In this document: positions 25,847 to 34,558 of the stretch, one piece after another
Layout of the letters: every line of letters starts with the position of its first letter
How positions within the stretch are numbered: position 1 is the first letter of the stretch
NCBI GenBank assembly: GCA_964575895.1
Contig: CAZNTE010000023.1
Location: 1 to 39,212, forward strand
Reading direction: 5' to 3'
DNA from: Gudongella sp964575895
Lineage (GTDB): Bacteria > Bacillota > Clostridia > Tissierellales > Tissierellaceae
Length of the DNA stretch: 39,212 nucleotides
Made by a program: the position numbers and the translations under genes
The notes under the pieces: generated by a model
Told to the model about the DNA's origin: nothing
The model's input: only the letters and a program-made list of their open reading frames with translations
The model's database searches: none

Positions 25847-27320
25847 CTACTACACCCTCCTTTTTTGACTTATATTTAAATATAAGTCCTAAAACTAGTA
25901 TTGCAATAATTGGTGTCATGGCAACCACAGCTATCATTCCAAATCCATCTAATAATACATCTGCTCCTTCTATTGCATTAGCTGCTCCTTGGGCAAATGC
26001 AAGAATAAATGTTGCAGTCATGGGTCCTGAAGCTACCCCTCCAGAATCAAATGCCATCCCCACAAATAACTCAGGTACAAAATACATTAAAGTTATTGCC
26101 ATTAAATATCCTGGTAGAAGTATATGCCATAATAAGAGTGGTTGAATTATTATTCTAAGCATTGAGATTGCTATTGCCAGTCCTACCCCTATGGAAAGAG
26201 TTATCAAAACTGATCTCTTAGTTACATAACCACTTGTTACATCTTCTATCTGATGGGTTAGGACATACACAGCTGGCTCTGCAAGAATTGTCACTACACC
26301 CAGTATAAAACCTACTCCTACCAGTAGAAAAGTGCTTCCCTTAGCTGCTATTAACTCCCCAACTGTTTTCCCCACATCCATAAATCCTGTATTAACTCCA
26401 ATTAAAAATATTACCAATCCAAAAAAAGTGTATACCAAACCCATTGTTATACTTCTCATCTTAGTTTTAGTTAAATTGAATGTGGTCTTTTGCAATAGGA
26501 AGAATAATAAACCTATGGGTAATAAGGCAAATAAAACTTCTCCTGAAACTACTGCCAATTGTTGGATTAATCCTTCACCATGACTGGCTTCAAGTGTTAT
26601 TCCTTGTGTAGCTATAGTAATATTCTTAAAAATACTCATTAACATTACACCTAATATTGCTCCCACTGATGCTATTCCTACTAAACCAAAACTGTCCTGG
26701 TCAGATTTGTTTCTGTTTTTTCTCAAAGCTGATATGCCTATGGCAAGGGCTAGAACAAAAGGTACTGTCATGGCCCCTGTAGTAGCTCCTGAAGAGTCAA
26801 AAGAAATGGATAGAAACTCATTTGGAACAAATAGGGATATTAAAAAAACTACTGCATATAATATTGTAAATATAATCTTAATCGAGAAATTATAAACCAT
26901 TCTAACAAACCCTAAGGTCAATAAAAAGGCAATTCCTATGGAAACAACTACCACTATGCTAAGTTTAGATACTTGTCCCCCAGTAACCTGACTAACCTGA
27001 TCAGCTAATATATGTAAGTCTGGTTCTGCAATTGATATTAAAAACCCTAAAATTAATCCAGATCCTATTAGAATATAAAGTTTGTTTGATTTTACAATAG
27101 CTGCACCCATATACCTTCCAATTGGACTGATTCCTATGTCAACTCCAAACAAAAAAGTAGTCAATCCAACTATAATAAAAATACTACCTCTTATAAACTC
27201 AAAAATTTGCCCTTGATTTAATGGTGCAACTGTAAAATTAAGAATTATTACAATTAAAGTTATAGGCAGTACTGCAAATAATACTTCCTTTAGTTTTTCA
27301 TATATTATTTGCAAACTCAT
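25836..27320 (-). CDS. DUF1538 membrane transporter-like protein
   Basis: This 494-residue protein has two homologous halves of DUF1538 (about 5-245 and 255-490), each with about six to seven helices. Paired motifs prove the duplication: AEPDLHILADQV and AEPAVYVLTHQI, then FDSSGATTGAMT and FDSGGVASGPMT. The substrate is unknown. Start is ATG 27320 behind GAGGAG; a GTG one codon earlier is also possible. It is translationally coupled to the PII-like gene and is divergent from pdhA. The inverted repeat topology suggests a secondary transporter. Confidence 0.85.
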   Translation of the reverse strand: MSLQIIYEKLKEVLFAVLPITLIVIILNFTVAPLNQGQIFEFIRGSIFIIVGLTTFLFGVDIGISPIGRYMGAAIVKSNKLYILIGSGLILGFLISIAEPDLHILADQVSQVTGGQVSKLSIVVVVSIGIAFLLTLGFVRMVYNFSIKIIFTILYAVVFLISLFVPNEFLSISFDSSGATTGAMTVPFVLALAIGISALRKNRNKSDQDSFGLVGIASVGAILGVMLMSIFKNITIATQGITLEASHGEGLIQQLAVVSGEVLFALLPIGLLFFLLQKTTFNLTKTKMRSITMGLVYTFFGLVIFLIGVNTGFMDVGKTVGELIAAKGSTFLLVGVGFILGVVTILAEPAVYVLTHQIEDVTSGYVTKRSVLITLSIGVGLAIAISMLRIIIQPLLLWHILLPGYLMAITLMYFVPELFVGMAFDSGGVASGPMTATFILAFAQGAANAIEGADVLLDGFGMIAVVAMTPIIAILVLGLIFKYKSKKEGVVDES

Positions 27321-27432
27321 CACTCTCCTCTAGTTATTATATGTATGTAAATATATTTATAGTCTTCCATTCTCATATACCCAATTATATTAGAAATCCA
27401 TATTTATTTATTTTTTTCACAATAAATAGTGT

Positions 27433-27462
27433 TTAACAACGAATAATTGGTATATATATAGT
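27433..27462 (+). promoter_or_regulatory. promoter of the pdhABCD operon
   Basis: TTAACA (27433-27438) precedes a TATA-rich -10 at 27455-27462 (TATATA with 16-base, or TATAGT with 18-base spacing). Start of transcription would fall in the Fur box. Confidence 0.5.
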
Positions 27463-27466
27463 GTAG

Positions 27467-27483
27467 ATGATAATCATTATCAT
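27467..27483 (+). promoter_or_regulatory. Fur box (perfect 7-1-7 palindrome) before pdhABCD
   Basis: ATGATAATCATTATCAT is a perfect palindrome and contains TGATAATCATTATCA, the exact Bacillus-type Fur consensus. It sits just after the -10 and before the AAAGGAGG site of pdhA, so bound iron-Fur would block initiation. PerR or Zur boxes differ (TTATAAT, TCGTAAT half-sites). Confidence 0.85.
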
Positions 27484-27505
27484 TTAATTTAAAGGAGGTT
27501 TAATT

Positions 27506-28588
27506 ATGGATTTTAAAAAGTATAATCCCCTTGAGAACAAAATTTATCAAGTTCTTAATGAAAATGGTGAAGTAGTTAATAAGGAGGATGTTCCAAATTT
27601 CGAAAAAGATCAACTGCTTTATCTATATAGAATGATGTTATATACAAGAATAATTGATGATAAGGCGCTATCCTATCAAAGACAGGGAAGAATGTTAACC
27701 TATGCTCCAAACACTGGTCAAGAAGCTGCTCAAATTGGAAGTGCATATGCCATGGACAAGGAAGATTGGTTGGTACCCGCTTTTAGAGAACTGGGTGCTT
27801 GGTTAACTAGAGGTGTTCCACTGAAGAATGTCTACCTTTATTGGTATGGTAACGAATGGGGTTCACACATGCCTGAAGGTGTGAAGGTTCTCCCAGTATC
27901 AGTTCCCATAGCTTCCCAATTACAGCACGCTACTGGCATAGGAATGGCCAATAATATCAAAGGAGAGGAAAGCGTTGTAGTAACCTATGTAGGTGATGGA
28001 GGAACTTCCCATGGTGATTTTCATGAGGCTTTGAATTTTGCAGCAGTATTTAATTCTCCAGTTGTATTTATAATACAAAATAACCAATATGCCATATCAA
28101 CATCAAGGAAAATTCAGACAGTTAGTGATAATTTAGCTCAGAAGGCAGTAGCTTATGGAATGCCAGGAATTTTAGTTGATGGAAATGATATATTTGCCAT
28201 GTACAATGCAACTAAAGAAGCAATAAATAGAGCTAGAAGTGGCCAAGGTCCCACCCTAATCGAAGCTTACACCTACAGATTAGGTGCCCATACAACTTCT
28301 GATGATCCCACAAAATATAGGGATAATACCGAAGTAGAAGAATGGAAGAAAAAAGATCCTTTTATAAGATTTAAAAACTATCTAGTGGAAAATGAAATGA
28401 TTGATGAGGACTGGGAAGAAAAAACCAAAGCCGAATTAGAAAAAGAGGTTATGACCACTTTTGAGTCTATTGAAAATAATTCTGATACTGAAATCCTAGA
28501 TATGTTTAAGTATCACTATGAAGAAATAACTCCTCAACTTAAGGAGCAGTATGACGACTATATATCCTTTTTAGAAGGAGGTAAATAA
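27506..28588 (+). CDS. pdhA: pyruvate dehydrogenase E1 component, alpha subunit
   Basis: This 360-residue thiamine-diphosphate enzyme subunit decarboxylates a 2-oxoacid, most likely pyruvate. It follows the Bacillus PdhA pattern from the start (YQVLNENGEVVN) through GRMLTYAPNTGQEA and the TPP motif GDGG at 163-166 with Asn192-193. A branched-chain or acetoin version is less likely, because the N-terminal extension is PdhA-like. Start is ATG behind AAAGGAGG. It is first of four genes under a Fur box. If pyruvate-specific, it feeds acetyl-CoA without an Fe-S enzyme. Confidence 0.88.
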   Translation: MDFKKYNPLENKIYQVLNENGEVVNKEDVPNFEKDQLLYLYRMMLYTRIIDDKALSYQRQGRMLTYAPNTGQEAAQIGSAYAMDKEDWLVPAFRELGAWLTRGVPLKNVYLYWYGNEWGSHMPEGVKVLPVSVPIASQLQHATGIGMANNIKGEESVVVTYVGDGGTSHGDFHEALNFAAVFNSPVVFIIQNNQYAISTSRKIQTVSDNLAQKAVAYGMPGILVDGNDIFAMYNATKEAINRARSGQGPTLIEAYTYRLGAHTTSDDPTKYRDNTEVEEWKKKDPFIRFKNYLVENEMIDEDWEEKTKAELEKEVMTTFESIENNSDTEILDMFKYHYEEITPQLKEQYDDYISFLEGGK

Positions 28589-28589
28589 A

Positions 28590-29570
28590 ATGGCAAATAC
28601 TTTAAATATTATTCAAGCCATTAATCAAGGATTAATGGTAGAAATGAAAAATGATAGCACAATTGTTGTTTATGGTGAAGATGTTGGAATTGAAGGTGGG
28701 GTTTTTAGGGCAACTGTGGACCTTCAAAAGGAATTTGGCAAAGAAAGAGTTTTTGATACTCCTTTAGCAGAATCTGCCATAGTGGGAACAGCAGTGGGTA
28801 TGGCAATTAATGGATTGAAACCAGTGGTTGAGATGCAATTCTCTGGATTCTCCTACCCTGCATTCAATCAAATAATTACTCATGTTGCTAGAATGAGAAA
28901 TAGATCAAGAGGACAGCACCATCTTCCCATAGTAATTAGAGCTCCCTACGGCGGAGGTATTAGAGCCCTGGAGCATCATTCAGAGAGTACAGAAGCTCTA
29001 TATAGCCAGATTCCTGGACTAAAAGTTGTTATTCCTTCAACTCCTTATGATGCTAAAGGATTATTGATTGCCGCCTTAAGGGATCCTGATCCAGTACTAT
29101 TCTGGGAGCCCAAGAGAATTTATAGGGCTTTTAAACAGGAAATACCTGAAGAGGCTTACGAAATACCCATAGGTAAAGCCAAAGTTATAAAAGAAGGTAA
29201 GGATATTACGGTAGTAACCTGGGGTGCAATGGTTCCTGATGTTCAGAAAGCCATAACAATGTTAGAGAAAGATAATATTTCTATTGAATTAATAGACTTA
29301 AGAACTATAGCTCCAATTGATAGAGAAACTATTGTTGAATCCGTTAAAAAGACAGGTAGATTCTTGGTTGTTCATGAAGCTCCTAAGACCTTAGGTGTTG
29401 GGGCTGAATTAATATCCATTATTAATGAAAAGGCCTTCTTAAGTCTTGAAGCTCCTCCAACAAGGTTAACTGGATTTGATACTACTTTCCCCTTACCAAG
29501 AGGAGAAAAACACTATATTCCTAGCCCTGAAAGAATTGCCAAGACGATTCTAGATGTAGTTAGGTACTAG
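28590..29570 (+). CDS. pdhB: pyruvate dehydrogenase E1 component, beta subunit
   Basis: This 326-residue partner of E1 alpha completes the TPP site at the subunit interface. Family markers are VYGEDVGIEGGVFRAT near residue 28, FDTPLAESAIVG near 56, and PIVIRAPYGGGIRALEHHSES near 110. The AAGGAGG site lies inside the end of pdhA, with one base between the genes, indicating tight coupling and 1:1 synthesis. Confidence 0.9.
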   Translation: MANTLNIIQAINQGLMVEMKNDSTIVVYGEDVGIEGGVFRATVDLQKEFGKERVFDTPLAESAIVGTAVGMAINGLKPVVEMQFSGFSYPAFNQIITHVARMRNRSRGQHHLPIVIRAPYGGGIRALEHHSESTEALYSQIPGLKVVIPSTPYDAKGLLIAALRDPDPVLFWEPKRIYRAFKQEIPEEAYEIPIGKAKVIKEGKDITVVTWGAMVPDVQKAITMLEKDNISIELIDLRTIAPIDRETIVESVKKTGRFLVVHEAPKTLGVGAELISIINEKAFLSLEAPPTRLTGFDTTFPLPRGEKHYIPSPERIAKTILDVVRY

Positions 29571-29584
29571 AGAGGAGAGATACA

Positions 29585-30883
29585 ATGAAATTTGAATTTG
29601 AATTCCCAGATGTTGGTGAAGGCATACATGAAGGTGTCATAACAAAATGGTTAGTGAAAGAAGGGGATGAGGTTTCTGAGGGTCAATCTATAGTTGAAGT
29701 AGAAACTGACAAAGTTACCACTGAGATACCATCTCCAAGGTCTGGAACAATCCTTGATCTTAAGGCAAATAAGGGGGATACAATAAATGTTGGCAGCGTG
29801 TTTGTAACAATACAAACAGGTAGTGCTACCACAGATAAAGATCTAGATAGCAAAAATGATAAGGTTGAGGAAGTTGAGTCTGAAATAGTAGAAGAAGAAA
29901 CGGCAGGGGTTGTAGGTGAAGTTGTTTCATCATCAATGGTAATTCCACCAAGTGATGAAATTAAAAAGGTGGTAGAAGTTAAGTCTTCCACTGAAAAGGT
30001 ATTAGCTACTCCAGTTGCTAGAAAGCTTGCCAAAGACTTAGAAATAGATATAAACACAATAAAGGGTACAGGACCTAATGGCAGAGTAATGAAGGATGAT
30101 ATATACAAAGCTAGTGAATCATCCTTAGAAGATATTAAAAAACCAGAAGAAGTAAAGAAAGTTCCTCTACAAATACCAGATAATGAAAATGTAGAAAGAA
30201 TTAAACTTACTAAGATTAGAAAAACAATTTCTCAGAAAATGTCAGAATCAAGGTTTACAATACCTCACACAACTGCCATGGATGAAGTTGATATAACAAA
30301 ACTATACGAATTCAGGAAAAAATACAAAAAGATTTTAAAAGATGACATAAACTTGACGTATTTACCTTTTATCGTTAAAGCTACAATAGTTGCCTTAAAG
30401 CAATTTCCTGAATTTAATGCAAGCCTCGACGAAGAAAATGATGAGTTAGTTCTTAAGAAATACTACAATATAGGGATTGCGACTGATACCGAAAGAGGAT
30501 TAATGGTCCCTGTGGTTAAGAATGCTGACAAATTAAGTATTACTGACTTGGCAAAAGCCATAGAAGAAATTAGTACTAAGGCTAAAGAAAACAAGATAGA
30601 ACTGTCTCAATTAAAAGGAGGCTCCTTCTCAATAACAAATTACGGTTCTATTGGAGGATATTTTGGGATACCAATTATCAATTATCCTGAGTCTGGTATT
30701 CTAGGCCTTGGTAGAGTGACTAAAAAGCCAGTTGTTAAAGATGATGAAATAGTTATAGCCTATGTTCTACCTTTATCACTATCATATGACCATAGAATTA
30801 TTGATGGGGCAAGTGGAGCAAGATTCTTAAACGTTCTGAAAGAATTACTTTCCGATCCAGAAATGCTGCTTTTGAAGGCATAG
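29585..30883 (+). CDS. pdhC: dihydrolipoyl acetyltransferase (E2), one lipoyl domain
   Basis: This 432-residue E2 transfers the acetyl group to CoA and forms the complex core. Domains in order: one lipoyl domain (about 1-78) with lipoylated Lys43 in EVETDKVTTE; a flexible acidic linker; a peripheral E1/E3-binding domain (about 138-175, LATPVARKLAKDLEIDI, GTGPNGRVMKDDI); and a catalytic domain (about 205-432) ending SYDHRIIDGA with the catalytic His and Asp. Start ATG follows GAGGAGAG. Confidence 0.93.
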   Translation: MKFEFEFPDVGEGIHEGVITKWLVKEGDEVSEGQSIVEVETDKVTTEIPSPRSGTILDLKANKGDTINVGSVFVTIQTGSATTDKDLDSKNDKVEEVESEIVEEETAGVVGEVVSSSMVIPPSDEIKKVVEVKSSTEKVLATPVARKLAKDLEIDINTIKGTGPNGRVMKDDIYKASESSLEDIKKPEEVKKVPLQIPDNENVERIKLTKIRKTISQKMSESRFTIPHTTAMDEVDITKLYEFRKKYKKILKDDINLTYLPFIVKATIVALKQFPEFNASLDEENDELVLKKYYNIGIATDTERGLMVPVVKNADKLSITDLAKAIEEISTKAKENKIELSQLKGGSFSITNYGSIGGYFGIPIINYPESGILGLGRVTKKPVVKDDEIVIAYVLPLSLSYDHRIIDGASGARFLNVLKELLSDPEMLLLKA

Positions 30884-30899
30884 AGATGAGGTGTTATTA

Positions 30900-32279
30900 A
30901 TGGGAAAATATGATATAGCAGTAATTGGTGGTGGTCCAGGTGGATACGTTTCTGCAATAAAGGCATCACAAAAAGGTGCAAAAGTTGTAGTGATTGAAAA
31001 GGAATCACCAGGTGGCCTATGTTTAAACTGGGGATGTATTCCTACTAAAACCATGTTAATAACGGCAAGACACTATAGGGATGTTTTAAGAAGTGAAGAT
31101 TTTGGAATAATAGGAGTTGATGCCAGCAATGTCAAAGTTGATTGGGACCAACTCTTAACTAGAAAAGACAAGGTAGTTAATAAATTGGTATCTGGAATCA
31201 GAATGCTCTTTAAAAAGAACAATATTGAGTTTATAAATGGTGAAGGTTTTGTAGTTTCGAATAAAGAACTTAAAGTAAATGATAGATCAATTCACTTTGA
31301 TAATCTTATAATTGCAACTGGAGCAGGTTCAAAAATTCCAGACATTCAAGGTGTAGATAAAGGAATTAGTAATAATATCTTAATTGATCATAAGGGGATC
31401 TATAACCTCAAGGAACTTCCTAAGGAGATTGTAATACTGGGCAGTGAAGTTTATGCTGTGGAATTTGCAACTCTTTTTAATGCCTTAGGTTCAAAGGTAA
31501 CCATATTGACTGAAAAGAACTCTCTTTTAGGATCATTCGACTCTGAGTTGTCTACCCTATTAGAAAGGCAGCTTAAAAAAGATGGAGTAAAGCTTGTCAC
31601 TGGTGCTAATCCTCTCAGATTAGAAGGGGATCAACTTATATACGAAAGAAAAGAGAAAGAAAGTTCAATTAGTGGAGATAAATTTATCTATTTATCTGGT
31701 TTAAAACCAAATACAGATTCTTTGACAGGTTTAGATTTAAGTCTAGATGATAGAGGTTTTATCAAGGTAGATAAACATCTTAGAACAAATATCAAAAATG
31801 TTTATGCAGTTGGAGATATCAATGGAATTCTTCCCTTGGCTCATGTGGCATCCGCTGAAGGAATTGTAGCAGTTGAAAACATATACGGACTAGATAGTAG
31901 GATTAACTATAACTTATCCCCTACAATTGTATACTCTTTCCCAGAGATAGCCAGTGTTGGTGTAACAGAGGACTCTGCAAAGGAGATGGGTTTAGATTAT
32001 AGCATCGGTAAATTCCCTATGGCTGCCAATGGCATGGCCATAGCAGAGGGTGAAACAAATGGTTTTATAAAAATAATTTCAGATAATAAGTATGGAGAAA
32101 TTATTGGTGTTCAAATTGCCAATGCTGTGGCATCGGAAATGATTTCAAAGGCTGCAGCTCTAATGCAAATGGAATCAACTGTTTATGATTTAGTCAAGGC
32201 CATTCATCCTCATCCAACATTTTCAGAAACAATGCTAGAAGCTGCTCTTGGAGTAGTGGATAAACCTATTCACATATAG
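30900..32279 (+). CDS. pdhD: dihydrolipoamide dehydrogenase (E3) with divergent NAD motif
   Basis: This 459-residue flavoprotein reoxidises the lipoyl group and normally passes electrons to NAD. The FAD motif VIGGGPGGYVSA (about 8-19), the redox-active Cys41/Cys46 pair (GGLCLNWGCIPTK) and the C-terminal HPHPTFSE dyad are all present. The NAD-binding turn, usually GxGxxG, is GSEVYAVE at 181-188: two of its glycines are replaced by Glu183 and Ala186. ATG 30900 is chosen, since GATGAGGTG precedes it; a GTG at 30891 overlaps that site. Confidence 0.9.
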   Translation: MGKYDIAVIGGGPGGYVSAIKASQKGAKVVVIEKESPGGLCLNWGCIPTKTMLITARHYRDVLRSEDFGIIGVDASNVKVDWDQLLTRKDKVVNKLVSGIRMLFKKNNIEFINGEGFVVSNKELKVNDRSIHFDNLIIATGAGSKIPDIQGVDKGISNNILIDHKGIYNLKELPKEIVILGSEVYAVEFATLFNALGSKVTILTEKNSLLGSFDSELSTLLERQLKKDGVKLVTGANPLRLEGDQLIYERKEKESSISGDKFIYLSGLKPNTDSLTGLDLSLDDRGFIKVDKHLRTNIKNVYAVGDINGILPLAHVASAEGIVAVENIYGLDSRINYNLSPTIVYSFPEIASVGVTEDSAKEMGLDYSIGKFPMAANGMAIAEGETNGFIKIISDNKYGEIIGVQIANAVASEMISKAAALMQMESTVYDLVKAIHPHPTFSETMLEAALGVVDKPIHI

Positions 32280-32280
32280 T

Positions 32281-32307
32281 AAAAAGCCACATTATCTGTG
32301 GCTTTTT
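32281..32307. terminator. bidirectional terminator of pdhABCD and rsgA
   Basis: AAAAAGCCAC (32281-32290) pairs with GTGGCTTTTT (32298-32307). The A and T runs let it end both converging transcripts. Confidence 0.85.
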
Positions 32308-32313
32308 CTAGTT

Positions 32314-33363
32314 CTACTTGTTTTTATTCAATAACTTTTGCTCCTTATTTATAGCCTTCCATTTAGCTTTTTCTTCTAATCTTAGCTTATTGTCTGCCTT
32401 AGATTCTGCATATCTAGTTTCTTTTCTAAGTTTTTGAAAGCTATTCCATCTTTCATAACTTAATTCTCCGCTTTCTAAGGCCTCTTTAACAGCACAGCCT
32501 GGTTCTTTATCATGGGAGCAGTCCTTAAATCTACAATGCTTTGACAAATTATCAATATCTTCAAAAGCTCTTTCTAATCCACTATCTGCCTTCCACAACT
32601 CCAACTCTCTCATTCCAGGTGTATCAATAACCATTAAGCCTGATTCAAGAAATATCATCTGTCTATGGGTTGTGGTGTGTTTACCCTTTGCATCATCTTC
32701 ACGAATTTCATTAACCCTCATAACCTGCTTGCCTGCCAAGGCGTTTACCAGGGAAGACTTTCCTACTCCTGATGATCCCAGTAGTACAATAGTTGCGTCT
32801 TCTTTTAAATAACTTCTTAAATCTTCAACTCCCTCCATAGTGTGAGAGCTTACTGGAAATATTTCTACTCCAAAAGCTACTTCCTTAATTGCATTGATAT
32901 AATACGTAATATCTTCACAAATATCTGTTTTTGTTAGTACAATTACTGGCACTCCTCCACTTTCCCAAGCAGATACTATATATCTATCTAATCTTTTAAG
33001 ATTGAACTCCTTGTTTAGGGAAGTTAGTATTAATACATAATCAAAATTACTTGCAACCACCTGCTGAGTTTTGTTAAATGAATCCAATCTTGAAAACAAG
33101 CTGAATCTGTTAAGCACCTTAATAATTGTGTCTTCACCATTTGGATTGTAATTAATAACTACAAAATCTCCCACTGCTGGAAAAGATACATTGTAATTAT
33201 AAAATATTCCTGATTTTAGTACAGCCCTTCTTTCTCCATGCTGGCTTATTACCTTATACATGCCTTTATGAACTTCAGTTACTCTTCCAAGAGCATTATT
33301 CTCATTTAATTCTACTTCTTCAAACTTCTCAAACAAATTATACCTTTCAACTCCAAACTTCAT
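32314..33363 (-). CDS. rsgA: ribosome small subunit-dependent GTPase A
   Basis: This 349-residue circularly permuted GTPase helps mature the 30S subunit. Motif order confirms the permutation: TKTD (144-147, G4), GSSGVGKS (196-203, G1), DTPG (247-250, G3). An N-terminal OB-like domain covers about 25-85, and the zinc finger uses Cys277, Cys282, His284 and Cys290. The start is the ATG at 33363, 5 bases from GGAGG; TTG at 33375 overlaps the site. It has its own consensus promoter and a leader of about 190 bases holding a terminator-like hairpin. Confidence 0.95.
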   Translation of the reverse strand: MKFGVERYNLFEKFEEVELNENNALGRVTEVHKGMYKVISQHGERRAVLKSGIFYNYNVSFPAVGDFVVINYNPNGEDTIIKVLNRFSLFSRLDSFNKTQQVVASNFDYVLILTSLNKEFNLKRLDRYIVSAWESGGVPVIVLTKTDICEDITYYINAIKEVAFGVEIFPVSSHTMEGVEDLRSYLKEDATIVLLGSSGVGKSSLVNALAGKQVMRVNEIREDDAKGKHTTTHRQMIFLESGLMVIDTPGMRELELWKADSGLERAFEDIDNLSKHCRFKDCSHDKEPGCAVKEALESGELSYERWNSFQKLRKETRYAESKADNKLRLEEKAKWKAINKEQKLLNKNK

Positions 33364-33413
33364 CATATCCTCCAATTACAATAATAGATTCTTCCAAAAA
33401 AGAACACAAAAAA

Positions 33414-33443
33414 GCGCAGTATAACCACTTATCCATACTACGC
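33414..33443 (-). terminator. leader terminator (attenuator candidate) before rsgA
   Basis: On the minus strand GCGTAGTAT pairs with ATACTGCGC (9 pairs, one T-G) around a 12-base loop and is followed by TTTTTT. It sits between the promoter and rsgA, about 50 bases before the start codon. Confidence 0.65.
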
Positions 33444-33492
33444 AAAAAATCAAGTTCTATTTTAGATAGGTTAAACATTCTTAATGCATTAT

Positions 33493-33525
33493 TTAATTCA
33501 GATTCACCTCTAATAATGTTCTCAT
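33493..33525 (-). CDS. 10-residue leader peptide candidate of rsgA
   Basis: ATG with AGGAGG exactly 8 bases upstream encodes MRTLLEVNLN and a stop, before the attenuator hairpin. A 61-codon frame from ATG 33532 also exists, but its spacing to the same site is one base. That longer frame would overlap rsgA. I prefer the short peptide; either may be translated. Confidence 0.4.
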   Translation of the reverse strand: MRTLLEVNLN

Positions 33526-33561
33526 AATACATCCCTCCTATCTACTACTGTACCCAGATAA

Positions 33562-33590
33562 ATTATAATACCATATTAATACTATGTCAA
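33562..33590 (-). promoter_or_regulatory. full-consensus sigma-A promoter of rsgA
   Basis: TTGACA (33585-33590) and TATAAT (33562-33567) with 17-base spacing on the minus strand, just after the rarD stop codon. Confidence 0.85.
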
Positions 33591-33591
33591 A

Positions 33592-34491
33592 TTAATTATT
33601 TGAAGAACTATTCACTTTTAATATCTTAACTTGAGAATAGATAAATAATCCTAAAGCAACCCAGATAAATGAAAAGCCAATCATTGAAGATATATCAAAA
33701 GCTTCCTTAAATACGAAAACACCTATTAACAATGAAATTGTAGGTGATAAAAATTGTATAAATCCAAGTACTGATAATGGTAATCTCTTTGCGCTTTCAG
33801 CATATAGTATTAATGGGGTTGCTGTTGCAATCCCACTAAGTAGTATCAGTGGTACCAAATAAAAGGGTAGGTTTCCTCTTATCCCCGTCCCAGTGACTTC
33901 AACAAAAATCAAGAAAATTAATGATGGTATTCCCACTATTAGTGTTTCAAAGGCTAAAGCAGTCAATGAATCCCACTTGGATCTCTTCTTTAACAATCCA
34001 TAAACCGAAAAACTTGTGGCTAGAATTAGTGCAATAACTGGTACTCTTCCATACAATACTGTTTTTACTACTACTCCGATTATGGCTAATGCTAAGCCTA
34101 ATTTTTGCAATTTTGTCATCTTCTCCTTGTATACAAGGCTACCAAATGCCGTCAACATAAGTGGATTGATGTAATACCCAAGGCTTGCCTCTACAACATA
34201 ACCATTATTTACTGACCAAATGTAAAGCATCCAATTTATAGATATTGCTATAGCTGGAGCTATGAAGAATTTAATTGTTCGACCATCCTTTACCATTTTC
34301 GAGAAATTCTTCCAGTAATCCTTATAGATCATTATAAAAACTATGAACACAAACGACCACAAGACCCTATGAGCAAATATTTGATATGGACTAATGGCTC
34401 CAACTAATTTCCAATATAATGGTAGCATCCCCCACATGCCAAAGGATGCTACTCCAAATAATAAACCTAATTTATACTCTCTATTCTCCAT
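33592..34491 (-). CDS. rarD: RarD-like EamA/DMT-family transporter
   Basis: This 299-residue membrane protein has ten predicted helices in two EamA repeats (about 8-140 and 150-290). RarD-type motifs are visible: FGMWGMLPLYWKLVG, ISPYQIFAHRVLWSF and the SLGYYINPL segment. RarD was named in chloramphenicol resistance, but the real substrate is unknown. Start is ATG behind AGAGG. Its own promoter lies upstream; no terminator is seen before the rsgA leader. Confidence 0.85.
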   Translation of the reverse strand: MENREYKLGLLFGVASFGMWGMLPLYWKLVGAISPYQIFAHRVLWSFVFIVFIMIYKDYWKNFSKMVKDGRTIKFFIAPAIAISINWMLYIWSVNNGYVVEASLGYYINPLMLTAFGSLVYKEKMTKLQKLGLALAIIGVVVKTVLYGRVPVIALILATSFSVYGLLKKRSKWDSLTALAFETLIVGIPSLIFLIFVEVTGTGIRGNLPFYLVPLILLSGIATATPLILYAESAKRLPLSVLGFIQFLSPTISLLIGVFVFKEAFDISSMIGFSFIWVALGLFIYSQVKILKVNSSSNN

Positions 34492-34522
34492 TGTTTACCT
34501 CTTTAATAAGTTATTATTATCA

Positions 34523-34550
34523 ATTATACACCTATAAAGAGGTTTTGCAA
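34523..34550 (-). promoter_or_regulatory. rarD promoter
   Basis: TTGCAA (34545-34550) and TATAAT (34523-34528) are 16 bases apart on the minus strand. Spacing is slightly short. Confidence 0.5.
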
Positions 34551-34558
34551 GAACAAGA

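Noticed and set aside
27506..32279. Acetoin dehydrogenase operon (aco)
   Set aside because: The E1 alpha has the longer PdhA-like N-terminus, and no acetoin regulator or acoR-type gene is near. A branched-chain oxoacid role cannot be excluded fully.
33347..33532. 61-codon frame overlapping the start of rsgA
   Set aside because: Its ATG lies one base after the ribosome site, the hairpin of the attenuator is inside it, and no family features are seen. The 10-codon frame fits the site better; I keep it only as an alternative.
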